Positions 56,133 through 64,000 of a stretch of DNA of 64,000 bases are shown here, one piece after another. Under the pieces are notes generated by a model, which worked only from the letters and a program-made list of their open reading frames with translations, searched no databases and had not been told where the DNA came from. Numbering within the stretch: position 1 is the first letter of the stretch; every line of letters starts with the position of its first letter. A program made the translations under genes and the position numbers. Origin of the DNA: Lautropia sp. (lineage in GTDB: Bacteria; Pseudomonadota; Gammaproteobacteria; Burkholderiales; Burkholderiaceae_E); the NCBI GenBank assembly GCA_030530775.1, contig JAUMUG010000002.1:186001-250000 (forward strand). The letters run 5' to 3'.

Positions 56133-57188
56133 TCAAGCAGTCTGGCGATCGGCCTCCGACGTGAAGGCATCGGCGTGAAAATCGGCCGGAGCCAGCCCGC
56201 AGTGGGCGATGAAGTCCCGCCGGGCCGACTCAACCACCACTGGCGCACCACAGACATAAACCTCGTGGCCCGACATATCGGGCAGGTCCGCCATCACCGC
56301 ATGGTGCACAAAGCCCGTGCGTCCGTTCCAGCCATCCTCGGGCAACGCATCGGACAGCACCGGCACATAGGTGAAATCCGGCAGCTCACCGGCCCAGCGC
56401 CGGCACAGCGCGTCGTGGTAGAGATCCTGCGGCCGCCGACCACCCCAATACAAGCGCACCGGCCGGTTGAAACTGTCGTTGGCACGCAATGCCACCATGC
56501 GCTCGACGATCGCCTTGATCGGCGCAAAGCCGGTGCCACTGGCCAGCAGCACTACCGCCTTGTCACTGTCCTCACGCAGAAAGAAGGTGCCCAGAGGCCC
56601 TTCCAGCCGGAAAATCTCGCGTTCCTTCAGCGCGGGTCGGCTGCCCACACCGAATACCCGGTCGGTGAAATGGCCGCCGGGCAGGTGGCGGATATGCAGC
56701 TCGACATCCTCGATGGTGCCCGGCGCCGTCGCCATCGAGTAGCTGCGACGGGTCCCATCCGGAAAGATCAGATCGAGATACTGGCCGGCAAGATACTGCA
56801 GCCGCTCGGAATACGGCAGCTGCAGCCGGATACACATCACATCGGGCGCCATCGGCGTGATCGAACGGACCCGACAGGGCATCCTGCGCGCACGGATCTC
56901 GCCTGCCGTTTCGATCACCTGGGACTCGATCGTCAGATCGGAAGACGCCTTGGCCGTGCACAACAGGGCATAGCCCAGCGTGATGTCCCCATTGGAAAGC
57001 GCAGCGGGCTGATACTCGCCCTGCACTACACTACCGTCCAGCACCTGCGCCTTGCACGAGCCGCAGGCACCGTTCTTGCAACCGTATGGCAGCACCACCC
57101 CCTGCTCCAGCGCCGCCTCCAGAATGCTGGTCTGGGCATCCACGCTGAATCGTTTGCCACTCGGTTCGATCGTTACATTGAAAGTCAT
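56133..57188 (-). CDS. CDP-6-deoxy-delta-3,4-glucoseen reductase-like flavoprotein
   Basis: This is a 351-residue electron-transfer protein. A plant-type [2Fe-2S] domain ([15 protein letters not shown] and LLCTAK) is at the N-terminus. An FAD-binding ferredoxin reductase domain ([21 protein letters not shown]) and an NAD-binding domain ([18 protein letters not shown] and [15 protein letters not shown]) follow. The order matches AscD/RfbI-like reductases and phenol/methane-monooxygenase reductases. No dehydrating partner is adjacent, so the true electron acceptor is unknown. Its start codon shares CATG with the start proposed for the divergent YeeZ-like gene. Confidence 0.9.
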   Translation of the reverse strand: MTFNVTIEPSGKRFSVDAQTSILEAALEQGVVLPYGCKNGACGSCKAQVLDGSVVQGEYQPAALSNGDITLGYALLCTAKASSDLTIESQVIETAGEIRARRMPCRVRSITPMAPDVMCIRLQLPYSERLQYLAGQYLDLIFPDGTRRSYSMATAPGTIEDVELHIRHLPGGHFTDRVFGVGSRPALKEREIFRLEGPLGTFFLREDSDKAVVLLASGTGFAPIKAIVERMVALRANDSFNRPVRLYWGGRRPQDLYHDALCRRWAGELPDFTYVPVLSDALPEDGWNGRTGFVHHAVMADLPDMSGHEVYVCGAPVVVESARRDFIAHCGLAPADFHADAFTSEADRQTA

Positions 57189-58371
57189 GACAGCTCACCG
57201 GTTGAAAGCATGGCCTTCCGTACAAAGCCAAGCATATGATTATCGCCCACGGCTCCGTCGATTTCGACGCCCGCGACTGTTGATCATCGGTTGTGGTGAC
57301 ATCGGCCAACGGCTGGTCCGGCTGTTGCACGGGCATTGGCAGGTACTCGGGCTGGCCCGCAGCGCCGAAACCCTGGCCCGAATACGCCAGTCGGGCGCCA
57401 AGGCTTTGGCCAGCGACCACGCAGGCAGCCCGGCCGGAACGATGAAACGCCTGGCCAACTGGGCGACCCACATCGTGCACGCAGCGCCGCCACCGGCCGA
57501 TGGTCTACGCGATGGCGTGCCCGCCGACACACTGACCCAGACCTGGCTCACGGCCCTGCGCCGGCCGGGTGCGCACCGGCGGCACGGTCGGCGTGAACAC
57601 GCCGGCCACCGCCGCCGGCACCCCATCAGCGTCATCACCGGCCTTGGCCCCACGCCGCCAGCGCGCTTGCGTCGACCAACGAACCGGCGCCGGCTGGTCT
57701 ACATCAGCACGACCGGTGTCTATGGCAACCGGCACGGTGCCTGGGTGACGGAAAGCAGCCGCCCCCTGGCACAGACCGACCGGGCGCGCCGTCGGGTCGA
57801 TGCCGAACGGCTGATCCGCCAAGCCGGCCGCCACTCGCCGCACCGGCTGAGCGTACTGACACTGCGTGTACCCGGCATCTACGCCGCCGACCGCCTGCCA
57901 CTACAACGTCTGAAGGCCGGCGTGCCCGCGCTGCTGCCCGAAGACGATGTGATCACCAACCACATCCATGCCGACGACCTGGTCCGCTGTATCACATCTG
58001 CGCTGCATCGTGGCGGCAGCCAGCGCGTGGCCAACACCGTCGACGACAGCCATCTGCGCCTGGGCGAATACCTCGATCTGATCGCCGACCAGACCGGCCT
58101 GCCCCGGCCGCCACGCCGCAGCCGTACCCAGCTCGAACGGGAACTCGGCCCGGGCCGGATGAGCTTCATGCGCGAATCGCGCCGCATCACCAACCAGCGG
58201 CTCAAGCACGAACTGCGCGTGCGGTTGCGCTATCCGACGGTACAGGATTTTCTGCGAAACATATCAGTCACCCCCAGCGCCAGAACCGGGGAAATCCGCA
58301 GACGAAGCCTGTCCACACATGAAGAAACCACCCCACCGGGCACCAACGAACCGGTGTCCGACGACAAGTAA
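57187..58371 (+). CDS. YeeZ-like NAD-dependent epimerase/dehydratase family protein
   Basis: This is a short-chain-dehydrogenase-fold protein of about 394 residues. RPRLLIIGCGDIGQRLVRLL is the Rossmann dinucleotide loop, LVYISTTGVYGNRHGAWVTE contains the Tyr/Ser active-site region of extended SDRs, and TNHIHADDLVRCITSALHRG is the later conserved block. About 45 Arg/His-rich residues (around 125-170) break the Rossmann fold between strands and are not typical. The start is uncertain: ATG 57187 leaves 28 residues before the Rossmann motif and overlaps the start of the divergent flavoprotein gene. Substrate unknown. The last 45 residues are low-complexity and polar. Confidence 0.8.
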   Translation: MTAHRLKAWPSVQSQAYDYRPRLRRFRRPRLLIIGCGDIGQRLVRLLHGHWQVLGLARSAETLARIRQSGAKALASDHAGSPAGTMKRLANWATHIVHAAPPPADGLRDGVPADTLTQTWLTALRRPGAHRRHGRREHAGHRRRHPISVITGLGPTPPARLRRPTNRRRLVYISTTGVYGNRHGAWVTESSRPLAQTDRARRRVDAERLIRQAGRHSPHRLSVLTLRVPGIYAADRLPLQRLKAGVPALLPEDDVITNHIHADDLVRCITSALHRGGSQRVANTVDDSHLRLGEYLDLIADQTGLPRPPRRSRTQLERELGPGRMSFMRESRRITNQRLKHELRVRLRYPTVQDFLRNISVTPSARTGEIRRRSLSTHEETTPPGTNEPVSDDK

Positions 58372-58435
58372 GCCGCTTCCGGCACGCTTTCAGCAAAGAA
58401 GCGGCTTCGACGGAGGCCGGCATCGACGAGGACCT

Positions 58436-59545
58436 TCAATCACCATGCGCCTTGGCATATTGCGCCTGCAGCTCGGGCGTGAGGCGCTTGATGTCGTCGA
58501 GAATGGTCTGCTGCTTGACGATAGTGGCGGCACCGGGGCTGTAGCGGCAAATCACGGCGCCGATCTCCTCGGGAGACTGGCCGAGCTCGGCAATGGCCTC
58601 GACGATGGCACGGCGCTCGATGTCGGCCCAGTTGACCTGCTCCGGTGTACCCTGCGCACGGATCGCATCCTTGGCCAGCAGCCAGAAGGTCTGTGCAGCC
58701 CCCAGCCGGCCGGCCAGATCCGGCAACTGCACGAAGCGGTGCCGGATTTCCTTGGCCTCGTGCTCGCTGAGCGGCTGCTGGCCTGCGCCCAGCAACTGCG
58801 CCACCGCTGCCTCGTAGCTCTCCTTGAAGAAGGCCACATAGGGTACATAGTCCCCTTCCTTCTCGAAAGAGGCCAGCGCCCGCTGATACTTGTCGATCAG
58901 GCTGTCGATGAAGAACAGCGGCAGCACACCCGCCTGCACCAGGACGGCCGTCTGCATCAGACGTGCCGCGCGCCGGTTGCCATCCCGAAAGAACTGCAGA
59001 CAAGCCAGATTGCAATGCAGGTGAATGGCGCGCTCGAAAGGGTCGGTGTATTTGTCGGACTCGGTCAGAACGGCCTGCAGCTCGGCACGCAACTGCGCCG
59101 GCTCCGCTGCGGGATGCGCATCGGCGGCACCGTCCTCGGCCACCACCGAGGTCCGCGCCATGCCCTGCTCGTGAGCCGGCAGCAAATCCTTCATCAGTAC
59201 CCGGTGCAACTCGCACAGCCAGTCGGCATCGAGGTCGGTGTCGGCCTCGACCGCCATCGCCCTGCCGAAGCCATTCCGTACATTGAGCAACATGATGGCA
59301 TCGGACAACGGCTTGCCGCCGGCCGTCAGGCCCTGGCGCAGCAGTGTGTCCACACCGAGCCGATCGTAACCGTTGCCCGAGATTCGGGCCGAGGTATAGA
59401 CGGAATCGAAGACCATCTCTTCATAGCTGCGACTGTCTCGCCTGAAATGATCGAGCGGATATTTCGAGGCCAGTCCACGCAACCATTGTCTATCCTCGGC
59501 CGAAAGAATGGGACGATGCGTGACAAAGGAAGAATCGTATGGCAT
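58436..59545 (-). CDS. Fic-fold protein with degenerate active site
   Basis: This is a 369-residue Fic-domain protein. The motif reads QFFRDGNRRAAR at residues 184-195, matching HxFx(D/E)GN(G/K)RxxR except that the catalytic His is Gln184 and the Gly/Lys before Arg is Arg191. The class-II inhibitory helix normally (S/T)xxxE(G/N) reads SARISGN at residues 52-58, with Ser56 in place of Glu. The C-terminal 100 residues look like a winged-helix domain (IERRAIVEAIAELGQSPEEI). Loss of both catalytic and inhibitory residues suggests it does not AMPylate and has been retained for another role. It lies between the YeeZ-like gene and tRNA-Thr; no antitoxin partner is visible. Confidence 0.8.
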   Translation of the reverse strand: MPYDSSFVTHRPILSAEDRQWLRGLASKYPLDHFRRDSRSYEEMVFDSVYTSARISGNGYDRLGVDTLLRQGLTAGGKPLSDAIMLLNVRNGFGRAMAVEADTDLDADWLCELHRVLMKDLLPAHEQGMARTSVVAEDGAADAHPAAEPAQLRAELQAVLTESDKYTDPFERAIHLHCNLACLQFFRDGNRRAARLMQTAVLVQAGVLPLFFIDSLIDKYQRALASFEKEGDYVPYVAFFKESYEAAVAQLLGAGQQPLSEHEAKEIRHRFVQLPDLAGRLGAAQTFWLLAKDAIRAQGTPEQVNWADIERRAIVEAIAELGQSPEEIGAVICRYSPGAATIVKQQTILDDIKRLTPELQAQYAKAHGD

Positions 59546-59628
59546 GGCTGCTCCAACAGAAGAAACCCAGTCATTGTTGCAGAATCCGCCAGCGCTGCGT
59601 TCCAGCCGACGGCAGTGCCATCGCCGCT

Positions 59629-59657
59629 TGCGTCCACCCCCTGTTTCAGGCTAAAAT
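59629..59657 (+). promoter_or_regulatory. Promoter of tRNA-Thr
   Basis: TTGCGT (59629-59634), a 17-base spacer and TAAAAT (59652-59657) form a good sigma-70 promoter, ten bases before the tRNA 5' end. Confidence 0.75.
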
Positions 59658-59667
59658 ATGCAGCTTA

Positions 59668-59743
59668 GCCGGTGTAGCTCAGTTGGTAGAGCAGCGCATT
59701 CGTAATGCGAAGGTCGGGAGTTCGACTCTCTTCACCGGCACCA
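59668..59743 (+). tRNA. tRNA-Thr (anticodon CGT)
   Basis: A 76-base cloverleaf with encoded CCA. The acceptor stem is GCCGGTG/CACCGGC, the D arm GCTC-AGTTGGTA-GAGC, the anticodon loop TTCGTAA (reads ACG Thr codons) and the T loop TTCGACT. Two G-T pairs close the T stem. It matches the common proteobacterial Thr-CGT sequence with the usual AGCGCATTCGTAATGCGAAG arm. Confidence 0.97.
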
Positions 59744-59749
59744 GATTGC

Positions 59750-59775
59750 AAAGGCCGCCCCCGGGTGGCCTTTTT
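59750..59775 (+). terminator. Terminator after tRNA-Thr
   Basis: AAAGGCC pairs with GGCCTTT around a GC-rich loop, ending in five T residues at 59771-59775, seven bases past the CCA end of the tRNA. Confidence 0.85.
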
Positions 59776-59966
59776 GCTGCGCCACACATGACCGCACCAC
59801 ACGTCCGCCGGCACGGCACCACGCCCATTCATGGATGGGAATGGATGGGAGCACGCACCACTGCCGGCCGTGCTCGCCGCTCCAGGCACGGGTTCTCGAG
59901 GCCGCCATGCAGTCGCCCCCGAGACCTGCCGGTGCCCGGACACCAGGACGCGGCTCGAACCCAAGC

Positions 59967-61565
59967 TCATGATCCCAGGCCGATCGCGCCGACGATGTGG
60001 ACGACGATGATTTTCAGGATCGTCATCGACGGGTAGATCATCGCGTAAGCAATGTCGGACTTGTCGGTGCCGAGTGTGCGGCTGGTGAAGGCGATGATGG
60101 CCGGATTGCCGGTCGCGCCCGAGACGACACCTGCCGCCTGGTCGAAGGGCAGCTTGAAGACATAGACGGTCAGGGTCAGCACGACCATCGTCAGCACGGC
60201 CACCAGCACGATGCCTGCCAGCAGGTAGAACCCACTTTCGCTCACGGTATCGACGAAGGTCTGACCGGAGGACATGCCGACCTGCGCCAGAAACACCGAG
60301 AGCCCGAAGTTGCGCAGGGCCAGATTGGCCGGCACCGGCATCGTCCAGATCAGACGCCTGCTCTTGCGCAGTTTGGCCAAATAGAGTGCCACCAGCAGCA
60401 GGCCCGCAAACCCCAGCGACAATCGTCCCACCCCCGGAATGTTCAGTGGAATGGCTCCGACCAGAAGACCGATCGACATGCCCAGACCGATGGCAACGAA
60501 GCTGATCTCACCGCCGGAACGCACCGAGTCACCGAACACCCGGCGCAGGTCCGGGATATGGTCGATATGGGCCAGGATACCGATCTGGTCACCGATCTCG
60601 AGGTGAGAGTCGGGGGTGACGCTGATGTCTTCGTCGACACGCCGCACGTGCAGGATGGCAGTCTCGAATTTGAGCATCTGCTTCACTTCGCGGATGGTCA
60701 TGCCGGCCAGCTTGGGATTCGAGACGAACAGCCGCAGGTAATCCAGCTCGCCGTGACTGCGCCGGAAAGAATCCCCCACATGCACACCGAGCATCTTCTC
60801 GGCATTGGCCATCTTTTCGCTGTCGACACCGGTTATCAACACCACATCGCCCAATTGCAGCACGCCGTGCACCTCGGCCGAATGGGCCACACCATCACGA
60901 TAGACCGTCGATGCGCCGACACCTTCCGGCAGCCAGTCGACCAGTTGCTCCAACGTCTTTCCGACCACATAGGCATTCTCGATGCGAACGGCATACATCT
61001 TCAGCGAAATGCGCTCCTGTGGTGGGAACTTCGGCTTGAACCAGGCGTTGTACAGGCCGATGATCAGAATCGGAATGGCCACACCGAAGGGATAGGCCAC
61101 CGAATAGCCCGTGGCAGGCAGCGTGTTGCCGGTTTTCGCCATGGCCGCCTGCAGTGATGGCGTACTGGTGCCCGCTCCGGCAAACACACCCAGCATCTCG
61201 TCGAAGCCGGCCCCCGGATAGAACTCGACGATCAGCATCGTCAGCGCGGCCGTCACCAGCACGCCGATCACCGAGGCCAGGTTGGCCTTGAGACCGAATG
61301 GACTGGTCAGACCATTGAAAAACTGCGCGCCGTAGGCGAGACCCACGCCATACAGGTACATCAACAATCCGAGCGAACCGACGATCGAGGGCATGGCCGA
61401 CTCGGGTGCAATGGCCCCTATCACCAGACCGACGAAGAGCACCGCCCCCGAACCGAGCGCAAAGCCCTTGACATTGATCGCCCCCGCCAGATGGCCCAGC
61501 GTAATCGTCAGGAACAACGCCAGCATCGGCTGGGCAGCAAGGAAATTGGCCAATTCCGACATCAA
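59967..61565 (-). CDS. AspT/YidE-family antiporter (aspartate:alanine exchanger family)
   Basis: This is a 532-residue inner-membrane transporter of the AAEx family. Two similar membrane halves (Asp-Al_Ex domains, about residues 10-165 and 365-530) flank two cytoplasmic RCK_C/TrkA-C domains (about 180-265 and 275-350). The repeated family motif GAGTSTPSLQAA in the first half corresponds to SGATGNPAIIAF in the second. The C-terminus contains YAMIYPSMTILKIIVVHIVG. Substrates in characterised members are aspartate/alanine or succinate; the substrate here is unknown. A second ATG follows at 61562. No decarboxylase or other partner is adjacent. Confidence 0.9.
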   Translation of the reverse strand: MMSELANFLAAQPMLALFLTITLGHLAGAINVKGFALGSGAVLFVGLVIGAIAPESAMPSIVGSLGLLMYLYGVGLAYGAQFFNGLTSPFGLKANLASVIGVLVTAALTMLIVEFYPGAGFDEMLGVFAGAGTSTPSLQAAMAKTGNTLPATGYSVAYPFGVAIPILIIGLYNAWFKPKFPPQERISLKMYAVRIENAYVVGKTLEQLVDWLPEGVGASTVYRDGVAHSAEVHGVLQLGDVVLITGVDSEKMANAEKMLGVHVGDSFRRSHGELDYLRLFVSNPKLAGMTIREVKQMLKFETAILHVRRVDEDISVTPDSHLEIGDQIGILAHIDHIPDLRRVFGDSVRSGGEISFVAIGLGMSIGLLVGAIPLNIPGVGRLSLGFAGLLLVALYLAKLRKSRRLIWTMPVPANLALRNFGLSVFLAQVGMSSGQTFVDTVSESGFYLLAGIVLVAVLTMVVLTLTVYVFKLPFDQAAGVVSGATGNPAIIAFTSRTLGTDKSDIAYAMIYPSMTILKIIVVHIVGAIGLGS

Positions 61566-61613
61566 GAGGCTCCTTTGACGTTTGATTCGATCCAGATGGA
61601 CACCAGACGATCC

Positions 61614-61856
61614 TTACCCGGCCTGCGCTTCCAGAAGTGCACGCAACTTCGGCTCATCCAGATGCCAATGACAAATCTGCCGCCCGCCGATCAACAGCAC
61701 CGGCACCAGCTCGTTGTACTTTGCTTCCAGCTCGGGCGTACTGTCCACGTCGATGATCTCCAGATCGAAACCATACGCGGCCTGATAAGGCCTCAACGCA
61801 TCGACCATCTCGTGGCACAGACTGCAGTATTCACGGGACATCAGGGTCAGTTTCAT
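61614..61856 (-). CDS. Glutaredoxin-like DUF836 protein
   Basis: This is a small thioredoxin-fold protein of 80 residues from ATG 61856: MKLTLMSREYCSLCHEMVDAL with the CxxC active site CSLC, then the conserved DVDSTPELEAKYNELVPVLL cis-Pro region. It matches the glutaredoxin-like DUF836 family, which is widespread in betaproteobacteria, with a probable general thiol-redox role. It lies 48 bases upstream of the transporter gene on the same strand and may be co-transcribed. Confidence 0.88.
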   Translation of the reverse strand: MKLTLMSREYCSLCHEMVDALRPYQAAYGFDLEIIDVDSTPELEAKYNELVPVLLIGGRQICHWHLDEPKLRALLEAQAG

Positions 61857-62395
61857 GGCTAGGCTTTCTGATTCATTGCCCTGAGTGATATGACGGCAGA
61901 GTGATGAAGCGTCACGAACGAGATCATGCACGCCCCCGCCGATGGACGATGCCACCCTGCCCCGGGCAAATCTGCGAGACCATCGCTACTATGGACAGCG
62001 GCAGACCGGGATGAGGCAAAAGCACCTCCAGCCACGGCTTCCGACCGCTGCGATCCACCCGTTCCAGGCGAAACGGTGTACACGCCATCACTCCATCCCC
62101 ATCGACTGTCGAAACGCCGCTTATTGTGAACTATTTTGAAATGGCACGTGACGAAAGCGCCTCGCGAGCGTCAGGCTAATGGCCGCGGCGGCAGCCGGGG
62201 TGTCCATCCCCACCGACCCGGGAAGCACTGCCGACGGACGACGCTCCCGAAGCCCCGTCCAGGCAGCGATCGTGTGCTCCCCGACATCGTGTGCTCCCGG
62301 GCAGAGCCCCCGGATGGAGGCGATCGGCCGACATCCGGCGCCCGGTCGGCGCTCGACCGGTCGTGGCGGCATCGTGCAGGAGCGCCTGCAGGCGC
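61857..62395. other. Spacer without recognised genes, with a palindrome at its end
   Basis: I see no credible gene in these 539 bases. The only structured element is a perfect 18-base palindrome GAGCGCCTGCAGGCGCTC at 62380-62397, overlapping the stop codon of the downstream-facing gene. Confidence 0.45.
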
Positions 62396-62397
62396 TC
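62380..62397. repeat. Perfect palindrome at the end of the GGCT gene
   Basis: GAGCGCC-TGCA-GGCGCTC reads the same on both strands and covers the TGA of the gamma-glutamylcyclotransferase-like gene. It could form a hairpin that ends or protects that mRNA; no T-run follows. Confidence 0.5.
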
Positions 62398-62728
62398 AAG
62401 CAGCATTCAATTCGTAGACATAGGCCTCGACCCGAGCGCCATCCTTGGTCTGCACCGAGGTGACGACCCGTCGATAGCCCACCCCTTCGAACTCGTCCAA
62501 TGTGGGCAAGAATGCGCCCAGACCCTCGGCCGAGAACACCAACCCGGCCACTTCCTCGCCCTGCTCATCCAGCACGATGCCCGGGTATCCCTCGATCGCT
62601 CCCCAGCCTTCCATCAACAGGCGGCCCCGAATCGAGCCCGGCTGCCAGGATCCCCCCAACGGCGCCAGCACATGCTCATTCGGCCGGCCCGGTGCCAGCG
62701 TGCCATAGACAAACAAACGATCGACCAT
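62396..62728 (-). CDS. Gamma-glutamylcyclotransferase (AIG2/GGCT-like) family protein
   Basis: This is a 110-residue GGCT-fold protein. ATG 62728 gives MVDRLFVYGTLAPGRPNEHV with the family's YGTL substrate loop. EGYPGIVLDEQGEEVAGLVF and LPTLDEFEGVGYRR follow, in which Glu of LDEFEG is the expected catalytic acid. C-terminal YVYELNAA ends the fold. It would cyclise gamma-glutamyl amines or similar; the substrate is unknown. It is a single gene with large spacers on both sides. Confidence 0.88.
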   Translation of the reverse strand: MVDRLFVYGTLAPGRPNEHVLAPLGGSWQPGSIRGRLLMEGWGAIEGYPGIVLDEQGEEVAGLVFSAEGLGAFLPTLDEFEGVGYRRVVTSVQTKDGARVEAYVYELNAA

Positions 62729-63193
62729 CGATTCCTCCAAAACACAGATGCGGGCCAGGGACACGGAACGGTGAAATCACGAAAGTTCCGGCGCCTGGCG
62801 TCCCAAAGTTTCCAACTTTTGCCCCCTCGCACGCAAATCGGCAGCCAAGCGACCAGGCGCGACCGAGTGGCCACCGCCGTCCTTTGCCGGCACCTCGTCG
62901 CCAACCCACCCCCACCGCCCGGCCACCGCCGACCCGCACCGTGTGATCTCTGCGCTTCGATGCCGACCGTCCGTGTACTGCGTGCCGGGCCTTCCCCGTG
63001 TCACTCCGTGACAACACAGCCGCCGGTGCAGAGCACGACGAGCCGGAAGCATCACCTCGCGAATACGATGCTCACGGATAATGCGGAATGTCGCCCGACG
63101 CCTTTCAATCATGGCTTGCTCACACGACGGTGGGACGCGCCTTCGTCGGCAGAGCAGGCCCGGAAACCACCGCCACCGAGAGAAAAACCCAAA
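62729..63193. other. Spacer upstream of the permease
   Basis: No gene or regulatory RNA is recognised in these 465 bases. GAGAGAAA about ten bases before the permease ATG is its likely ribosome-binding site. Confidence 0.4.
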
Positions 63194-64000
63194 ATGACAC
63201 CCGACGGCCCCGACTCCCGGCCCGCACGCTGGACCCTCAAACGACAAGGCATCATCGGCCCCGATGAACGCCTGCCCTGGCTGCAGATGCTGGCCATGGG
63301 CCTGCAGCACGTGGTGGCCATGTTCGGTGCCACGGTACTGGCGCCGCTGCTGATGGGCTTCGACCCCAACGTCGCCATCCTGATGTCCGGCGTCGGCACC
63401 CTGATCTTCTTCTGCGTCGTGCGCGGCAAGGTGCCCAGCTACCTGGGTTCGAGCTTTGCCTTCATCAGCGTGGTCATCGCCGCCACCGGTTATGCCGGCG
63501 TGGGTGCCAACGCCAACCTCGGCCCGGCCCTCGGCGGCATCATCGCCTGCGGTCTGGTCTACGCGCTGATCGGCCTGATCGTGATGGGCACCGGCACAGG
63601 CTGGATCGAACGCATGATGCCGCCGGTCGTCACCGGTGCGGTCGTGGCGGTCATCGGTCTGAACCTCGCCCCGGTTGCCATCAAGGGGGTCAGCGCCAAC
63701 GACTTCGACCGCTGGATGGCGCTGGCCACCGTGCTGAGCGTCGGCGCGGTGGCGGTGTTCACCCGCGGTGCACTGCAGAAACTGCTGATCCTGGTCGGCC
63801 TGCTGATGTCCTATGTGCTGTATCTGGTGCTGACCAATGGCCTGGGTCTGGGCGCGCCGATCGACTTCGATCCGGTCTCCGCCGCCGCCTGGTTCGGCCT
63901 GCCGCAGCTGACAGCCCCCACCTTCCAGTCGGAAGCCATGCTGCTGATCGCACCGGTCGCGCTGGTGCTGGTGGCCGAAAACCTCGGCCATATCAAGGCC
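63194..64000 (+). CDS. NCS2 uracil/xanthine permease, N-terminal part (3' end outside window)
   Basis: This is the first 269 codons of a nucleobase transporter of the NCS2 (uracil-xanthine permease, UraA/RutG-like) family. From ATG 63194 the cytoplasmic start leads to LPWLQMLAMGLQHVVAMFGA, the family's helix-1 signature. Then come GVGTLIFFCVVRGKVPSYLG, SSFAFISVVIAATGY and PPVVTGAVVAVIGLNLAPVA (helix 5). The last visible residues VALVLVAENLGHIKA contain the start of the substrate-binding helix 8, including the conserved Glu of ENLGH. The gene continues past base 64000. UraA and RutG groups cannot be separated without the rest. Confidence 0.93.
   Translation, partial: MTPDGPDSRPARWTLKRQGIIGPDERLPWLQMLAMGLQHVVAMFGATVLAPLLMGFDPNVAILMSGVGTLIFFCVVRGKVPSYLGSSFAFISVVIAATGYAGVGANANLGPALGGIIACGLVYALIGLIVMGTGTGWIERMMPPVVTGAVVAVIGLNLAPVAIKGVSANDFDRWMALATVLSVGAVAVFTRGALQKLLILVGLLMSYVLYLVLTNGLGLGAPIDFDPVSAAAWFGLPQLTAPTFQSEAMLLIAPVALVLVAENLGHIKA

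Noticed and set aside
59668..59775. tRNA-Thr as an integration site of a genomic island with the Fic gene
   Set aside because: No integrase gene and no duplicated tRNA 3' end were seen on either side.

Overview
The window is a GC-rich chromosomal segment of a betaproteobacterium, most likely from the order Burkholderiales. The evidence is gene content and order: rpsF-priB-rpsR-rplI-dnaB, hemH-hrcA divergent from nadK-recN, grpE-dnaK-dnaJ, rsxB beside nth, zapA followed by a 6S RNA, a DUF1841 protein, a small Trp-rich protein and a Neisseria PilB-like MsrA/MsrB fusion. I cannot fix the genus; a Lautropia-like lineage is only a guess. No phage, insertion sequence, CRISPR array or plasmid gene is visible. 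This is mostly core genome with some lineage-specific genes.

Layout. 1-10.8 kb: the end of a PhoH-type ATPase, an acyltransferase, the ribosomal protein/PriB/DnaB cluster on the minus strand, an acyl-CoA-binding protein, a 2H phosphoesterase, a sugar nucleotidyltransferase, an orphan outer-membrane barrel and nicotinate phosphoribosyltransferase. 10.9-19.5 kb: two ferredoxin-type proteins, endonuclease III, DUF1841, hemL and the DnaJ/DnaK/GrpE chaperone set, with sigma-32-type promoters visible before grpE and dnaK. 19.8-29.9 kb: a BON-LysM protein, an unrecognised lipoprotein, a DUF945 protein, a C-terminal remnant of gabT overlapping an intact gabD, a 14-TM drug exporter, spermidine acetyltransferase, and a tandem glycine riboswitch leading into a DadA-type dehydrogenase.

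30-47 kb: ferrochelatase, HrcA, NAD kinase, RecN behind a LexA-like box, a complete tripartite RND efflux operon of MdtABC type with its own outer-membrane channel, then bamE-dapB. 47-64 kb: DsbD, a ZapB-like coiled coil, zapA, 6S RNA, lgt, a small Trp-rich protein, a MOSC protein, MsrAB, a CDP-6-deoxyglucoseen-reductase-like flavoprotein, a YeeZ-like protein, a Fic-fold protein with a degenerate active site, tRNA-Thr(CGT), an AspT-type transporter, a DUF836 glutaredoxin, a gamma-glutamylcyclotransferase-like protein and the start of an NCS2 uracil/xanthine permease that runs off the end.

Functional links: DsbD (47-50 kb) and the thioredoxin-MsrA-MsrB protein (54-56 kb) probably form one periplasmic methionine-sulfoxide repair chain, as in Neisseria. 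GrpE, DnaK, DnaJ and HrcA form the heat-shock group. The strongest candidate for something undescribed is a small RNA of about 85 nt at about 54084-54169, with three perfect hairpins, a CU-rich linker and an eight-T terminator, lying antisense to the gap between two unrelated genes. Also notable are the Fic protein lacking both its catalytic His and inhibitory Glu, and long low-complexity inserts inside otherwise conserved proteins.
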